Assembly (NCBI GenBank): GCA_030606215.1
Contig: JAUWGW010000006.1
Location: forward strand, 1 to 64,000
DNA length: 64,000 bases
DNA from: a bacterium
GTDB lineage: Bacteria > NPL-UPA2 > JAUVJM01
Direction: 5' to 3'
The translations under genes and the position numbers were made by a program. Of this stretch, positions 26,120-35,757 are shown one piece after another (within the stretch, counting starts at the first letter, position 1; each line of letters begins with the position of its first letter). The notes beneath the pieces are model-generated. The model did no database searches. It was not told the origin of the DNA and was given only the letters and a program-made list of their open reading frames with translations.

Positions 26120-26937
26120 CTATTTACCTCCATGATTAGTTCCCCTTCATATACAAATGTAGCGTTGCCTTGCAGGTAAACATCTGTGACTTTTCCATCT
26201 TCAGGTTTGAAGTGGACTACTAATGTAGAGTTCCCTCCCGTCTCAACACTAGTAGGAGGGTTAACCTTCCCCAATAAATGCCCCACAATAGCTCCTGCCA
26301 CAGCTCCTGTCCCGCAGGCAAGAGTTTCAGCTTCAACGCCTCTCTCATAGGTTCTCAGACGGATTTTTCTCCTGCCGACTACCTCAACAAAATCCACATT
26401 TGTTCCCTCTGGCTGAAACATTTTATGATAGCGTATTTTCCTGCCAAGCTCAATATCTATTGCTTCAAGATTTTCCACAATAAGCACAGTATGCGGGACG
26501 CCTGTATTTATGGAACTTGCGGAGTATTCCCTGTTATCTATTAAAAGTTTAAAGGAGAGCTTAATCCCGGTGGGTTCATACATTTTCAATTTGACTTCAG
26601 TGCCGATAACTTCAGCAGAAACCAATCCTGCAAGTGTTTCAAGGTTTACCTTCCTGCCGCTGATACCTTTACGGCTCGCAAATGCGGCAATACATCCGGC
26701 TCCGTTCCCGCACATCTCTGCTTCACTTCCATCAGGATTGAAAATACGCATTTTTAATTGGTCGGGTTTCCTGCTTTTTTCAAGAAGAAGCAATCCGTCT
26801 GCTCCAACTGAATATGAGCGCTTGCATAACTTAAGGGCAAGGGAAGCTCTATCATGACAAGTCCCGAATCGGTTATCAATGACAATGAAATCATTTCCGC
26901 CTGCACACATTTTAGTAAACTTTAACCCTGATTGCAT
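26116..26937 (-). CDS. dapF: Diaminopimelate epimerase
   Basis: This 273-residue epimerase interconverts LL- and meso-diaminopimelate with two cysteines, seen in AEMCGNGAGC and TLACGTGAVAGA. The N-terminal KMCAGGNDFIVID replaces the usual H-G-x-G-N-D pattern, and VPHTVLIVE is also diagnostic. It lies two bases after lysA, and its stop overlaps the dapA start. Confidence 0.95.
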   Translation of the reverse strand: MQSGLKFTKMCAGGNDFIVIDNRFGTCHDRASLALKLCKRSYSVGADGLLLLEKSRKPDQLKMRIFNPDGSEAEMCGNGAGCIAAFASRKGISGRKVNLETLAGLVSAEVIGTEVKLKMYEPTGIKLSFKLLIDNREYSASSINTGVPHTVLIVENLEAIDIELGRKIRYHKMFQPEGTNVDFVEVVGRRKIRLRTYERGVEAETLACGTGAVAGAIVGHLLGKVNPPTSVETGGNSTLVVHFKPEDGKVTDVYLQGNATFVYEGELIMEVNR

Positions 26938-26939
26938 AT

Positions 26940-28172
26940 TTAATATATTTCTCCACGTATTAAATCTTCATATTGTTCTCTTTCCCGTATAAGACGGAAT
27001 TTATCCCCTTCTACAAGAAATTCAGAACACCTGGGACGCGAATTGTAGGTTGAAGCCATTGAAAACCCGTAGGCACCTGCACTGAATATAGCCAAGAAAT
27101 CCCCCGACTTCACTTTGAGGATTTTTCTATCACGTGCAAAAAAATCTCCTGTTTCACATATCGGTCCCACAATGTCTGCTGCAATTTCTTCAGACTCTCT
27201 CATTTGCACAGGTTTTATCTCATGGTACGCCCCATAAAGCGAAGGGCGGATAAGGTCATTCATACCAGCGTCTACTACAATGAATGTCCGTGAACCGGAT
27301 TCTTTGACGTACAGGACTTTTGTAACAAGTATACCGGCATTCCCGACAATAAATCGTCCTGGTTCTAAAATAATCTTCAAGCCTCTTTCCTTAACAAGCG
27401 GGATGACTGCCTGTGCAAATTCTTCTGCAGTAGAAGGCTTTTCATCCCTGTAGATTATCCCGAGCCCCCCGCCAATATTGAGCCATTTTAATTCAAAATT
27501 TAGCGCCTCTATAAAACCGACCACTTTCCTTATGCTTTCAGTGAACGGAGTGACACTTGTAATCTGAGACCCGATATGAAGATGGACACCTTTTAGCTCA
27601 ACATTGTGGAAACTATCCCTCTTCTTGAAAATGTTATCTGCTATATCAATTGTTAAACCAAACTTATCTTCACTTTTCCCTGTTCTGATATAAGCATGAG
27701 TTTCAACTTCCACGTCAGGATTCACACGAATTGCAACCGCGGCTTTCTTCTTCATCCTGCCTGCTATTTCGTTTATGAGATGTAATTCTTGAATTGATTC
27801 CACATTGAACATGAGAATGCCTTTATTCAGAGCGTATGTTATCTCGTCTTGAGTCTTCCCAACTCCTGCATAGACTATTTTCCCGGGAGCTATACCTGAA
27901 AGAAGTGCTTTGAAAAGTTCCCCGCCTGAGGTTACATCCGCACCTGCTTCCATTTCAGCAAGGAGCTTCAGGAGATAGATGTTAGAATTTGCTTTCAAAG
28001 AATAGCAGATGAGATGTGGTATTGATGAGAAAGCAGTATTTAACTTCCTGTAATGGTCGCTGACCGTCTTTCTGCTGTAGAGGTACAGTGGGGTTTTACT
28101 CTGAGAGGCAATATCATTAACTTTCACCTTCTCACAGATAAGCTCCCCATTTAGATAGTGGAAATCATGCAT
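26940..28172 (-). CDS. lysA: Diaminopimelate decarboxylase
   Basis: This 410-residue PLP enzyme makes lysine from meso-diaminopimelate. CYSLKANSNIYLLKLL holds the PLP lysine, followed by GADVTSGGEL, VHLHIGSQ, LNIGGGLGI, EPGRFIVGNAG and GPICETGDFFARD. An 8-base overlap with argH joins the arginine and lysine halves of the operon. Confidence 0.95.
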   Translation of the reverse strand: MHDFHYLNGELICEKVKVNDIASQSKTPLYLYSRKTVSDHYRKLNTAFSSIPHLICYSLKANSNIYLLKLLAEMEAGADVTSGGELFKALLSGIAPGKIVYAGVGKTQDEITYALNKGILMFNVESIQELHLINEIAGRMKKKAAVAIRVNPDVEVETHAYIRTGKSEDKFGLTIDIADNIFKKRDSFHNVELKGVHLHIGSQITSVTPFTESIRKVVGFIEALNFELKWLNIGGGLGIIYRDEKPSTAEEFAQAVIPLVKERGLKIILEPGRFIVGNAGILVTKVLYVKESGSRTFIVVDAGMNDLIRPSLYGAYHEIKPVQMRESEEIAADIVGPICETGDFFARDRKILKVKSGDFLAIFSAGAYGFSMASTYNSRPRCSEFLVEGDKFRLIREREQYEDLIRGEIY

Positions 28173-29514
28173 TTAGGGTTTTCCTTGCCTTTTCAATTAA
28201 CCGCCTGACTTCTCGTGGAGATGTTGATTTTCTTCTTTTAACGGAAACCTCGGGTTTTAGAAGTTTCTTTACATCTGAGCCAAAACCGAAGGAATGAAAA
28301 TCTTTGTCTGAGAGGTCAGTAAAGTTTTTCTTATTCTTAATACAGTGCAGAACCAGCTTCCCGACTTTCTCATGAGCTTTGCGGAAAGGAATACCCTTGG
28401 TCACAAGATATTCTGCTAAATCAGTCGCGGTAGTAAAACCTTCCTGAGCAAGGCTCGTAATCCTTTCAACATTCAAGTGTAGAGCCTTCAGAAACACTGG
28501 ATAAACTTCAAGAGACCTTTTCAAAGTATCAACTGTATCAAAGAGAGGCTCTTTATCCTCCTGCATATCACGGTTATAGGAGAGCGGTAAACCTTTCATC
28601 ATAGTAAGTGTATTCACAAGGTTCCCATATACCCTTCCACATTTGCCGCGGATAAGTTCTGCGATATCGGGGTTTTTCTTCTGCGGCATCATACTGCTGC
28701 CGGTGAGGACAGTTTCATCAAGAGTTATGAAATCAAATTCAGGGGATGCCCACATAATGAGCTCCTCACTCAACCTTGAAAGATGCATCATTAATATGGC
28801 ACCGGCAGAAAGGAATTCCAGGATAAAATCTCTATCGCTTACCGCATCTATGCTGTGTTCGCATACTCTTGAGAAGTTCAGGAGACGAGCGACGAATCTC
28901 GGCTCTATCGGTAGAGTTGAGCCGGCGAGTGCTCCTGCACCGAGAGGCAAACAGTCAACTTCTAAAAGAGCATTTCTTAACCTCTTCTTATCCCGTTCAA
29001 GCATATAGAAATACGTCATGATATGATGTGAGAAAAGTACCGGTTGAGCATGCTGAAGATGGGTAAAACCTGGCATTACTACATCAAGATTTCCTTCAGC
29101 TAAATTCAGGATACTTTTTTCCAGAGCTTTTAAAAGGTTCAAGATAGCCTTGATTTCATCGCGCAGGTATAGTCTCATATCAAGGGCGATCTGGTCATTC
29201 CTGCTTCTCGCAGTATGAAGTTTACCCGCTACCTTACCTATCTTCTTATGTAAACGCTTCTCAATTGAGAGGTGGATATCTTCCTCCGGTGCGAGTTTAC
29301 CGACTTCATCCGCAATTTTCTTCAGACCCTTTATTATAATGTCTCTCTCCTTTAGCTTTATGATTTTGCATTTTGCAAGCATCTTTACATGCGCAATACT
29401 ACCTTCTATATCATATTTAGCAAGCCGTATGTCAAATGATATTGAGGCCGCGAAATCATCTATAACGGAACTTCTCGCATCTTGAAAAGCTCCCCCCCAT
29501 AGTTTATCACTCAT
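28165..29514 (-). CDS. argH: Argininosuccinate lyase
   Basis: This 449-residue lyase of the fumarase superfamily has LWGGAFQDARSS, HTARSRNDQIALDMRL, PGFTHLQHAQPVLFSHH and the signature GSSMMPQKKNPD. It splits argininosuccinate into arginine and fumarate. ATGA overlap with argG. Confidence 0.96.
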   Translation of the reverse strand: MSDKLWGGAFQDARSSVIDDFAASISFDIRLAKYDIEGSIAHVKMLAKCKIIKLKERDIIIKGLKKIADEVGKLAPEEDIHLSIEKRLHKKIGKVAGKLHTARSRNDQIALDMRLYLRDEIKAILNLLKALEKSILNLAEGNLDVVMPGFTHLQHAQPVLFSHHIMTYFYMLERDKKRLRNALLEVDCLPLGAGALAGSTLPIEPRFVARLLNFSRVCEHSIDAVSDRDFILEFLSAGAILMMHLSRLSEELIMWASPEFDFITLDETVLTGSSMMPQKKNPDIAELIRGKCGRVYGNLVNTLTMMKGLPLSYNRDMQEDKEPLFDTVDTLKRSLEVYPVFLKALHLNVERITSLAQEGFTTATDLAEYLVTKGIPFRKAHEKVGKLVLHCIKNKKNFTDLSDKDFHSFGFGSDVKKLLKPEVSVKRRKSTSPREVRRLIEKARKTLNA

Positions 29515-30692
29515 TTCTTATACCCCCTGAAAGGTAGTCCCCAGAGTTTAATAAATCCTTTTGCCAGAGTCCTGTCAAACTTATCTCCTTCTTCATATGT
29601 GGCAAGAGACAAATCATAGAGTGAGTTAGGAGATTTCCTGCCAACAGCTTCACACACACCTCTGTAAAGTTTAATTCTGACAGTTCCGGTTACTTTCTCC
29701 TGCGTCTTTCTGGTAAAGGCATCAAGCGCCTCTCTAAGAGGAGAATACCACATCCCATAATACACGACTTCCCCGAACTTCTGGCTGACCAACTCCTTGA
29801 AATGCGCTGTCTCCCTGTCAAGAATAAGGTTTTCAAGTTCCCTGTGAGATATATGGAGAATGGTAGCAGCCGGAGCTTCGTACACTTCCCTCGATTTAAT
29901 CCCTACTACCCGGTTTTCTACAAGGTCAACCCTTCCAACACCGTTTTCCCCTCCGAGTTTATTCAACTGCTCAACAAGTTCTACAATCCCGTATTCTTTC
30001 CCGTTGATTTTCTTCGGAACGCCGCTCTCAAAGTATATCTCTAAATATAACGGTTCATCTGGTGCGTCCTGTGGATTAACAGTCAATTGATAGGCTTTCT
30101 CCGGCACCTCTTTCCATGGATCCTCTAATTCACCACACTCAATACTTACTCCCCATATATTTCTGTCAATACTGTATGGGTTTTCCTTTGTTGCAGAGAC
30201 AGGGATATTATGTTCCTTCGCATAATCAACCTCATCGGACCTTGTCTTTAAAGACCACTCCCTTAGCGGTGCTATTGCCTCAAGAGATGGGTTGAGAGCG
30301 CTGAAAGCAAGTTCAAACCTCACTTGGTCATTCCCCTTACCTGTGCAGCCGTGAGCTACAAATTGCGCACCAACTTTTTCTGCAATCTCGGTAACTTTCT
30401 TTGCAATGAGGGGTCGTCCCAGAGCAGTTGCAAGGAGATATTTCCCTTCATAAGAGGCTCCCGCCATGAGGGCAGGGAATACCCAGTCTTTCAAGAAACT
30501 CTCCCTCAAATCTTCAATATAGGCCTTTTTTGCTCCGCTTCTGAGAGCTTTATTCTTTAACTCATCCTGATTCAACCCCTGACCGAGTTCAGCAGAAAAA
30601 GTGATTACATCAAGTCCCTTCTCTTCCTGCAGCCATTTAACACAGACTGAAGTATCCAACCCTCCGGAATAAGCAAGAACGACTTTAGCCAT
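29511..30692 (-). CDS. argG: Argininosuccinate synthase
   Basis: This 393-residue ATP-dependent enzyme joins citrulline and aspartate. VLAYSGGLDTSVCVKWL carries the PP-loop, and HGCTGKGNDQVRFE and SIDRNIWGVSIECGELEDP are typical. One base separates it from argF. Confidence 0.96.
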   Translation of the reverse strand: MAKVVLAYSGGLDTSVCVKWLQEEKGLDVITFSAELGQGLNQDELKNKALRSGAKKAYIEDLRESFLKDWVFPALMAGASYEGKYLLATALGRPLIAKKVTEIAEKVGAQFVAHGCTGKGNDQVRFELAFSALNPSLEAIAPLREWSLKTRSDEVDYAKEHNIPVSATKENPYSIDRNIWGVSIECGELEDPWKEVPEKAYQLTVNPQDAPDEPLYLEIYFESGVPKKINGKEYGIVELVEQLNKLGGENGVGRVDLVENRVVGIKSREVYEAPAATILHISHRELENLILDRETAHFKELVSQKFGEVVYYGMWYSPLREALDAFTRKTQEKVTGTVRIKLYRGVCEAVGRKSPNSLYDLSLATYEEGDKFDRTLAKGFIKLWGLPFRGYKK

Positions 30693-30693
30693 T

Positions 30694-31602
30694 TTATCCC
30701 CCTAATAATAGTAAAAGAATTGCTTTCTGGACATGTAGTCTATTTTCTGCCTGGTCAAGCACAACTGACGCCGGACCATCTATCACACCCTCTGTTATTT
30801 CTTCTCCCCTGTGTGCAGGTAAGCAGTGCATCACAAGTGTATCTTTCCCTGTTTTTTTGATAAGTTTCTCAGTAACACGGAAATTACCGAAAATTTCCTT
30901 TCTTTTCTCTTTCTCTTCCTCCTTACCCATACTTGCCCACACGTCTGTATATACGATATCGGCATCCACAACTGCTTCAAAAGCATCTCCAAGGACTTCA
31001 ATTTTAGAACCGGTTTTCTTCGCCGTCTCTATCGCAGACTGGACAATTTCAGGTAGTGGTTCATATCCCGGAGGTGTCGCAATTGCCAGATCAAATCCAA
31101 CTTTCGCTGCTCCATACAGCCAGGAATGAGCAACATTATTTCCATCTCCGATAAAAGCCACTTTTATTTTTCTCATCCCCGCCTTCTCCCGTATGGTGTA
31201 AATGTCACTTAATACCTGACATGGATGCAACTTATCTGAAAGTCCGTTAATCACAGGGACATCTGCCGCCTCAGCCATTTCTACAATTCTCTCATGAGCA
31301 AATGTCCTCATAACAATTCCATCAACATAGCGAGAGAGAACCTTCCCAACATCCTTGACTTGCTCTCTCACACCGAGCTGTATATCATCCTGCCCTAAAT
31401 AAATACTGGAGCCTCCAAGTTGAAACATTGCCACTTCAAAAGAGACCCGGGTCCTGGTGGATGGTTTCTCAAAAATAAGTGCCAGGGTCTTCCCCGAAAG
31501 TGGTTCTTTTTTAGGGAAGCCTCCTTCTTTTAGAAGAGAAGTTTTTGAGAAAATCTCTTCTATGAAATCCCTTTCAAGTTCATGAATGGAGATTAAATTC
31601 AT
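30694..31602 (-). CDS. argF: Ornithine carbamoyltransferase
   Basis: This 302-residue enzyme forms citrulline from ornithine and carbamoyl phosphate. The carbamoyl-phosphate motif EKPSTRTRVSFE, the HPCQVLSD loop and MHCLPAHRGEEIT mark it as ornithine rather than aspartate carbamoyltransferase. It starts inside the end of argD (23-base overlap). Confidence 0.95.
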   Translation of the reverse strand: MNLISIHELERDFIEEIFSKTSLLKEGGFPKKEPLSGKTLALIFEKPSTRTRVSFEVAMFQLGGSSIYLGQDDIQLGVREQVKDVGKVLSRYVDGIVMRTFAHERIVEMAEAADVPVINGLSDKLHPCQVLSDIYTIREKAGMRKIKVAFIGDGNNVAHSWLYGAAKVGFDLAIATPPGYEPLPEIVQSAIETAKKTGSKIEVLGDAFEAVVDADIVYTDVWASMGKEEEKEKRKEIFGNFRVTEKLIKKTGKDTLVMHCLPAHRGEEITEGVIDGPASVVLDQAENRLHVQKAILLLLLGG

Positions 31603-32773
31603 TTAGAACCTCACCCAGCACTTTTATACCTGCGTCAATTTCTTCCTCAGTAACGATTAGAGGAGGAAGAAAACGGATAACGGTTTCAACTGTACAGTTC
31701 AGTAAAACTCCCCGCAAGGCACATTCTTTAACAATTTCTTTGCATGGTGTATTCAATTCAATCCCGACCATCAGACCTTTCCCGCGAACATCAGAAATTA
31801 GATTGTGTTTTTCTTTGAGCCGGCAGAGTTTTTCAAAAAGGTATTTCCCGGTAGTTTTTGCTCTTTCAGCAAGATTTTCCTTAAGTATCACTTCAAGAGT
31901 TGCGGCACCGGCAGAACATGCAACTGGATTACCACCGAATGTTGAGGCATGGCTCCCAGGAGTGAAAACTTCAGAAACTCTCTCAGTTGCAAGTGCCGCT
32001 CCGAGAGGGAGACCTCCACCAAGAGGCTTGGCTAGGGTCATTATATCAGGTTCTATCCCGTAATGCTCATACGCAAAAAGTTTGCCTGTTCTTCCAAGAC
32101 CGCATTGAATTTCATCAAGAATCAAGAGTAAATTCCTCTCGTCACATAATCTGCGAAGGCCAACAATGAATTCTGCCTCAGCTGCTCTGACCCCGCCTTC
32201 CCCCTGCACAGGCTCAATCATAACTGCTATGGTTTTGTCCCCTATTACCTTCTCTACAGCAGAAAGGTCATTGAATGGGACATGTTTAAATCCTGGTATA
32301 AGTGGTGCAAATCCTTTTTTGATTTTCTCCTGTCCTGTTGCGGTCAGAGTAACAATGGTTCTCCCGTGAAATGAACCTTCCATTGTGATTATCTCATATT
32401 TCCCATTACCAAACTTCCTGCTAAGTTTTATAGCTGCTTCATTTGCTTCAGCTCCGCTGTTACAGAAGAAAACCTTATCAGCAAAAGAATTCTCAATCAA
32501 TTTTTTACCGAGTTCTGCCTGAGGTCTGGTATAGTAAAGGTTTGAAGCGTGAATAAGTATCTCTGCCTGTTTCCTGATGGCATCCACAATTTCGGGATGG
32601 CAATGTCCCAGTGTGCTCACAGCTATACCTGCTATTAAATCCAGATATTCTTTCCCGTGCGAATCCCATACCTTTGTTCCTTTCCCCCTGACGATACTTA
32701 TTACGCGCTCGCCATATGTATTCATCAAAAAATCATTAGAAAGCTTTTCAAAATCTACTCCGTCGGGGGTCAC
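31580..32773 (-). CDS. argD: Acetylornithine aminotransferase
   Basis: This 397-residue class III aminotransferase has MNTYGERV near the start, LIAGIAVSTLGHCHP, FFCNSGAEANEAAIKL, DEIQCGLGRTGKLFAYEHYG and the PLP lysine in LAKPLGGGLPLG. GTG 32773 overlaps the argB stop. Since DapL handles the diaminopimelate step, a dual role in lysine synthesis need not be invoked. Confidence 0.94.
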   Translation of the reverse strand: MTPDGVDFEKLSNDFLMNTYGERVISIVRGKGTKVWDSHGKEYLDLIAGIAVSTLGHCHPEIVDAIRKQAEILIHASNLYYTRPQAELGKKLIENSFADKVFFCNSGAEANEAAIKLSRKFGNGKYEIITMEGSFHGRTIVTLTATGQEKIKKGFAPLIPGFKHVPFNDLSAVEKVIGDKTIAVMIEPVQGEGGVRAAEAEFIVGLRRLCDERNLLLILDEIQCGLGRTGKLFAYEHYGIEPDIMTLAKPLGGGLPLGAALATERVSEVFTPGSHASTFGGNPVACSAGAATLEVILKENLAERAKTTGKYLFEKLCRLKEKHNLISDVRGKGLMVGIELNTPCKEIVKECALRGVLLNCTVETVIRFLPPLIVTEEEIDAGIKVLGEVLNEFNLHS

Positions 32774-33585
32774 TTTACGATCTCCGTCCCTACACCTTTA
32801 TCTGTAAATATCTCGAGGAGAAGGGAATGGTCGATTCTTCCATCGATGATATGCGCTTTCCTGACACCTGCTTTCAAAGCTTTCACACAGGCAAGCACTT
32901 TCGGAATCATACCACTGCTTATCACCCTTCCCCTTATCAGGACTTCACAATCATCAATTTTTAATGTTGAAATGATAGATTGCTCATTCATTATACCAGG
33001 AACATCCGTCATAAGAATAAGTTTTTCAGCCCCTAATTTGGCGGCAATTCCTGATGCGGCCTCATCTGCATTTATATTGAATGTTTCATCATTTTCTCCC
33101 TTACCGAGAGGAGCAATTACTGGTATAACTTTCTCCTGTATTATGCTCAAAAGTTTACTGTCTATCCCACCCACCTCACCTACAAATCCGAAATCTTGAC
33201 TTAGTTTCTTCGCTTTGATAAATTCCTTTCCATTCAACCCAACTGCTTTCCCGCCCGCTTCTTCAATCAACCCTATAATTTCCCTGTTTATATTCATCAA
33301 AGTATTCTCTACAATAGCGAGTGTTTCTCTGTCAGTCACTCTTAACCCATTTATAAACTTTGACTTCTTCCCCCTCGCTTTCATTTCTTCATTTATGGCT
33401 GTGCCTCCGCCGTGGATAAGAATTGGTCTTAGCCCGACAAATTTCATAAATACGACATCCTTAACAAAATCTTTTCTGAGCTTCTCTCCTCCTCCATACT
33501 TAATAACCACAAATTTGTCATGGAAACGCCTGATATATGGCAGTGCTTCCATTAATACATTTACTTTTTCTATCGCTCTTTTCAT
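32770..33585 (-). CDS. argB: Acetylglutamate kinase
   Basis: This 271-residue kinase phosphorylates N-acetylglutamate. VVIKYGGGEKLRKDFVKD, then ILIHGGGTAINEEM, FINGLRVTDRETL, NINADEAASGIAAKL and KVLACVKALKAGVRKAHIIDG are family landmarks. It lacks the long N-terminal helix seen in some arginine-inhibited forms. It lies 27 bases after argJ. Confidence 0.95.
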   Translation of the reverse strand: MKRAIEKVNVLMEALPYIRRFHDKFVVIKYGGGEKLRKDFVKDVVFMKFVGLRPILIHGGGTAINEEMKARGKKSKFINGLRVTDRETLAIVENTLMNINREIIGLIEEAGGKAVGLNGKEFIKAKKLSQDFGFVGEVGGIDSKLLSIIQEKVIPVIAPLGKGENDETFNINADEAASGIAAKLGAEKLILMTDVPGIMNEQSIISTLKIDDCEVLIRGRVISSGMIPKVLACVKALKAGVRKAHIIDGRIDHSLLLEIFTDKGVGTEIVK

Positions 33586-33612
33586 TTTATGAACCAGGCT
33601 CTTGTAGTTTTG

Positions 33613-34800
33613 CTATGTATTAGTTCGCACGTACTCTTCAGTCAAATCACTCGTCCACACAGTATAGTCTTTCTTGCCAAGATTCAGGTAAATAGATACC
33701 TTTATCTCTCCGTCTGCTAAAACTTCTTTCACTTTTCTTTCATCGTAATCTGTCGCACATCCATTCTTCATAACCCGCACATCTCCCATAAAAATTGACA
33801 ATTTCCGTTCCATTACATTGACTCCTGCGCTGCCAGCAGCAGATGCTATTCTTCCCCAGTTAGGGTTCTCCCCTCCCAATGCAATCTTGACCAGACTTGA
33901 ATTAGCGATATTGAAACCTATTTTCTTTGCATCCTCCTGGCTTTGGGCACCAGCTACTTTTATCTCAATGAACTTTTTTGCTCCCTCGCCATCCTTTACA
34001 ATCATTTTCGCCATTTTATGCGTTACATAGTTAAGAGCTTTCTGAAACTCATTAAAGGATTCACTGCCGCTGTGGATTTTTCTGTTACCTGCAATTCCAT
34101 TTGCAAGGATGAAGACACTATCATTTGTGCTCCTATCTCCGTCTACTGTAATTCTGTGAAATGATTTATCAACGGAATCTCTAAAAGCTTTCTCAAGTGC
34201 GGATTTGCTTATTGACGCATCGGTTGTTATGAAACATAGCATTGTAGCCATTGATGGGCATATCATACCCGCTCCTTTACCCATAGCGCCAATTGACACA
34301 CTTTTCCCGCTAACTTCAAAGCTCACGGCTGCTTCCTTGTGGAAAGTATCAGTGGTCATTATTGCCTGAGCCGCTGAAGTATTTCCCTTGCAGTTAAGGC
34401 TTTTCACAAGATACCTGATTCTTGACCTTATTTTAGCCACTGGCAGGAACTGGCCAATGATTCCTGTTGAGGCGATAAGAATATCTTCCTTGCTTACCCC
34501 AAGTTCTCTTGCGACAAGAGCTGTTATGAGTTTTGCATCTTTATATCCCCTCGCTCCTGTACAGGCATTTGCATTACCGCTATTTACAATAATTGCCCTT
34601 GCTTTTGCATCTTGCAGATGTTCCCGGCTGAGTTTCACAGATGCTGACTGAATTTTGTTTGTTGTAAATACGGCTGAAGCCAGTGTTTCCCCTTCTGAAT
34701 AAATTAGAGCAAGATCTTTCCCCCTCCTTTTTATTCCACAGTGGATACCACATGCAGAAACCCCGGCTGGTGCTGTAATTCCTCCAGAAATTTCTTTCAT
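33613..34800 (-). CDS. argJ: Bifunctional ornithine acetyltransferase/N-acetylglutamate synthase
   Basis: This 395-residue Ntn-type enzyme self-cleaves before the threonine of MATMLCFITTD. TAPAGVSACGIHCGIKRRG, VNSGNANACTG, GKGAGMICPSM and VDGDRSTNDS are characteristic. Having ArgJ means acetyl groups are recycled and no argE is needed; argC, expected for the pathway, is not in the window. The promoter -10 box ends only ten bases before this ATG and no ribosome-binding site fits, so the operon mRNA may be leaderless. Confidence 0.94.
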   Translation of the reverse strand: MKEISGGITAPAGVSACGIHCGIKRRGKDLALIYSEGETLASAVFTTNKIQSASVKLSREHLQDAKARAIIVNSGNANACTGARGYKDAKLITALVARELGVSKEDILIASTGIIGQFLPVAKIRSRIRYLVKSLNCKGNTSAAQAIMTTDTFHKEAAVSFEVSGKSVSIGAMGKGAGMICPSMATMLCFITTDASISKSALEKAFRDSVDKSFHRITVDGDRSTNDSVFILANGIAGNRKIHSGSESFNEFQKALNYVTHKMAKMIVKDGEGAKKFIEIKVAGAQSQEDAKKIGFNIANSSLVKIALGGENPNWGRIASAAGSAGVNVMERKLSIFMGDVRVMKNGCATDYDERKVKEVLADGEIKVSIYLNLGKKDYTVWTSDLTEEYVRTNT

Positions 34801-34810
34801 ATGCTTAAGA

Positions 34811-34840
34811 ATTATACCTCTTAAGAAGCTAAAAAGTCAA
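34811..34840 (-). promoter_or_regulatory. Promoter of the arg/lys operon
   Basis: On the minus strand TTGACT (34835-34840) and TATAAT (34811-34816) are 18 bases apart. Transcription should begin near 34804, leaving a leader of only about four bases before argJ. The -35 box lies in the T-tract of the upstream terminator. Confidence 0.6.
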
Positions 34841-34874
34841 AAACAAAAAGTGAGCAGGATGCAATCCCGCTCAC
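34831..34874 (-). terminator. Rho-independent terminator of rplM-rpsI
   Basis: On the minus strand a stem GTGAGC(G)GGAT / ATCC(T)GCTCAC with a short loop (34850-34874) is followed by TTTTTGTTTTTGACTTTTT. It ends the operon that finishes with rpsI. Confidence 0.85.
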
Positions 34875-34930
34875 CCAATGGATAACTACTCTTCTACTTG
34901 TAAATATTCGGTGGCCTGTGTTTGAGTCCC

Positions 34931-34957
34931 TGTCATTCCTGCGGAAGCAGGAATCCA
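34931..34957 (+). repeat. Dispersed hairpin repeat, GTCATTCC family, copy 1
   Basis: ATTCCTGC-GGAA-GCAGGAAT forms an 8-bp stem with a tetraloop, flanked by TGTC and CCAG. Two related units occur at 47852-47920. It lies between rpsI and its terminator. Confidence 0.75.
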
Positions 34958-34987
34958 GAGTAGATGACCGACATAGATTCTCGCTTG

Positions 34988-35374
34988 TTATCTCTTTGAA
35001 AACTGGAAGCGCGCTCTTGCTCCACGCTGGCCGTACTTCTTTCGCTCTTTCATACGCGAGTCACGGGTCAAAAAACCACCTTTCCTGAGCGTTAATCCGA
35101 GAGCATCATCTGATTGGAGAAGTGCTCGAGCTGTTCCCAGTCTTATTGCTCCAGCCTGCCCTGAGATTCCACCTCCTCTAACTTTTGCCATGACATTGAA
35201 CTTACTGACTGTTCCTGTTGCCTCAAGAGGTTCTCTTGTAACCTTCTCGAGGATTTTGCTGCTGAAATATTTTTCAGGGGGAAATCCGTTTACAGATATT
35301 CCTCCATTACCGGGCAATAACCACACCCGGGCAACAGATTCTTTTCTTCGCCCAGTTCCGTAGTAACTAACCAT
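34988..35374 (-). CDS. rpsI: Ribosomal protein S9 (uS9)
   Basis: This 128-residue small-subunit protein starts with [14 protein letters not shown] and ends with the basic tail [17 protein letters not shown], whose last residues contact tRNA in the P site. [19 protein letters not shown] is conserved. It overlaps rplM by 8 bases. Confidence 0.97.
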   Translation of the reverse strand: MVSYYGTGRRKESVARVWLLPGNGGISVNGFPPEKYFSSKILEKVTREPLEATGTVSKFNVMAKVRGGGISGQAGAIRLGTARALLQSDDALGLTLRKGGFLTRDSRMKERKKYGQRGARARFQFSKR

Positions 35375-35756
35375 TAACCACCACCGGTTTCTGCGCAGAA
35401 TGCGGGTGCTCCTCCCCGCGATACACCCTGAGCCTGCACAACATTCTCCGACTTAGGCGATTCTTTGGCATCATCCCTTTTACAGCTTTCATCAAAACTT
35501 TTTCCGGTCTCTCAGCAATTAGTTTCTGGAAACTAACAAGTTTCACCCCGCCAGGGAAACCGCTATGGGAGAAATATTCTTTGTTCTCCCTTTTCTTCCC
35601 CGTAAGCACAATTTTCTCGGCGTTTATTACAATAACGTGGTCCCCGGCATCCAGGTTTGGTGCATAACTTGCCCTATGTTTCCCGCGCAGTAAACTTACA
35701 ATCCCTGTAGCTAACCGCCCGAGGACTTTCCCCTTAGCGTCAATCAGATACCACAT
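35367..35756 (-). CDS. rplM: Ribosomal protein L13 (uL13)
   Basis: This 129-residue large-subunit protein has [30 protein letters not shown] and [15 protein letters not shown]. It is a little shorter than the usual 140-150 residues at the N-terminus. The rplM-rpsI order is the usual one, but here the pair sits downstream of envelope genes. Confidence 0.97.
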   Translation of the reverse strand: MWYLIDAKGKVLGRLATGIVSLLRGKHRASYAPNLDAGDHVIVINAEKIVLTGKKRENKEYFSHSGFPGGVKLVSFQKLIAERPEKVLMKAVKGMMPKNRLSRRMLCRLRVYRGEEHPHSAQKPVVVNG

Positions 35757-35757
35757 C

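Noticed and set aside
32657-33199. 180-codon + strand frame
   Set aside because: It is antisense to argB and argD, which are certain.
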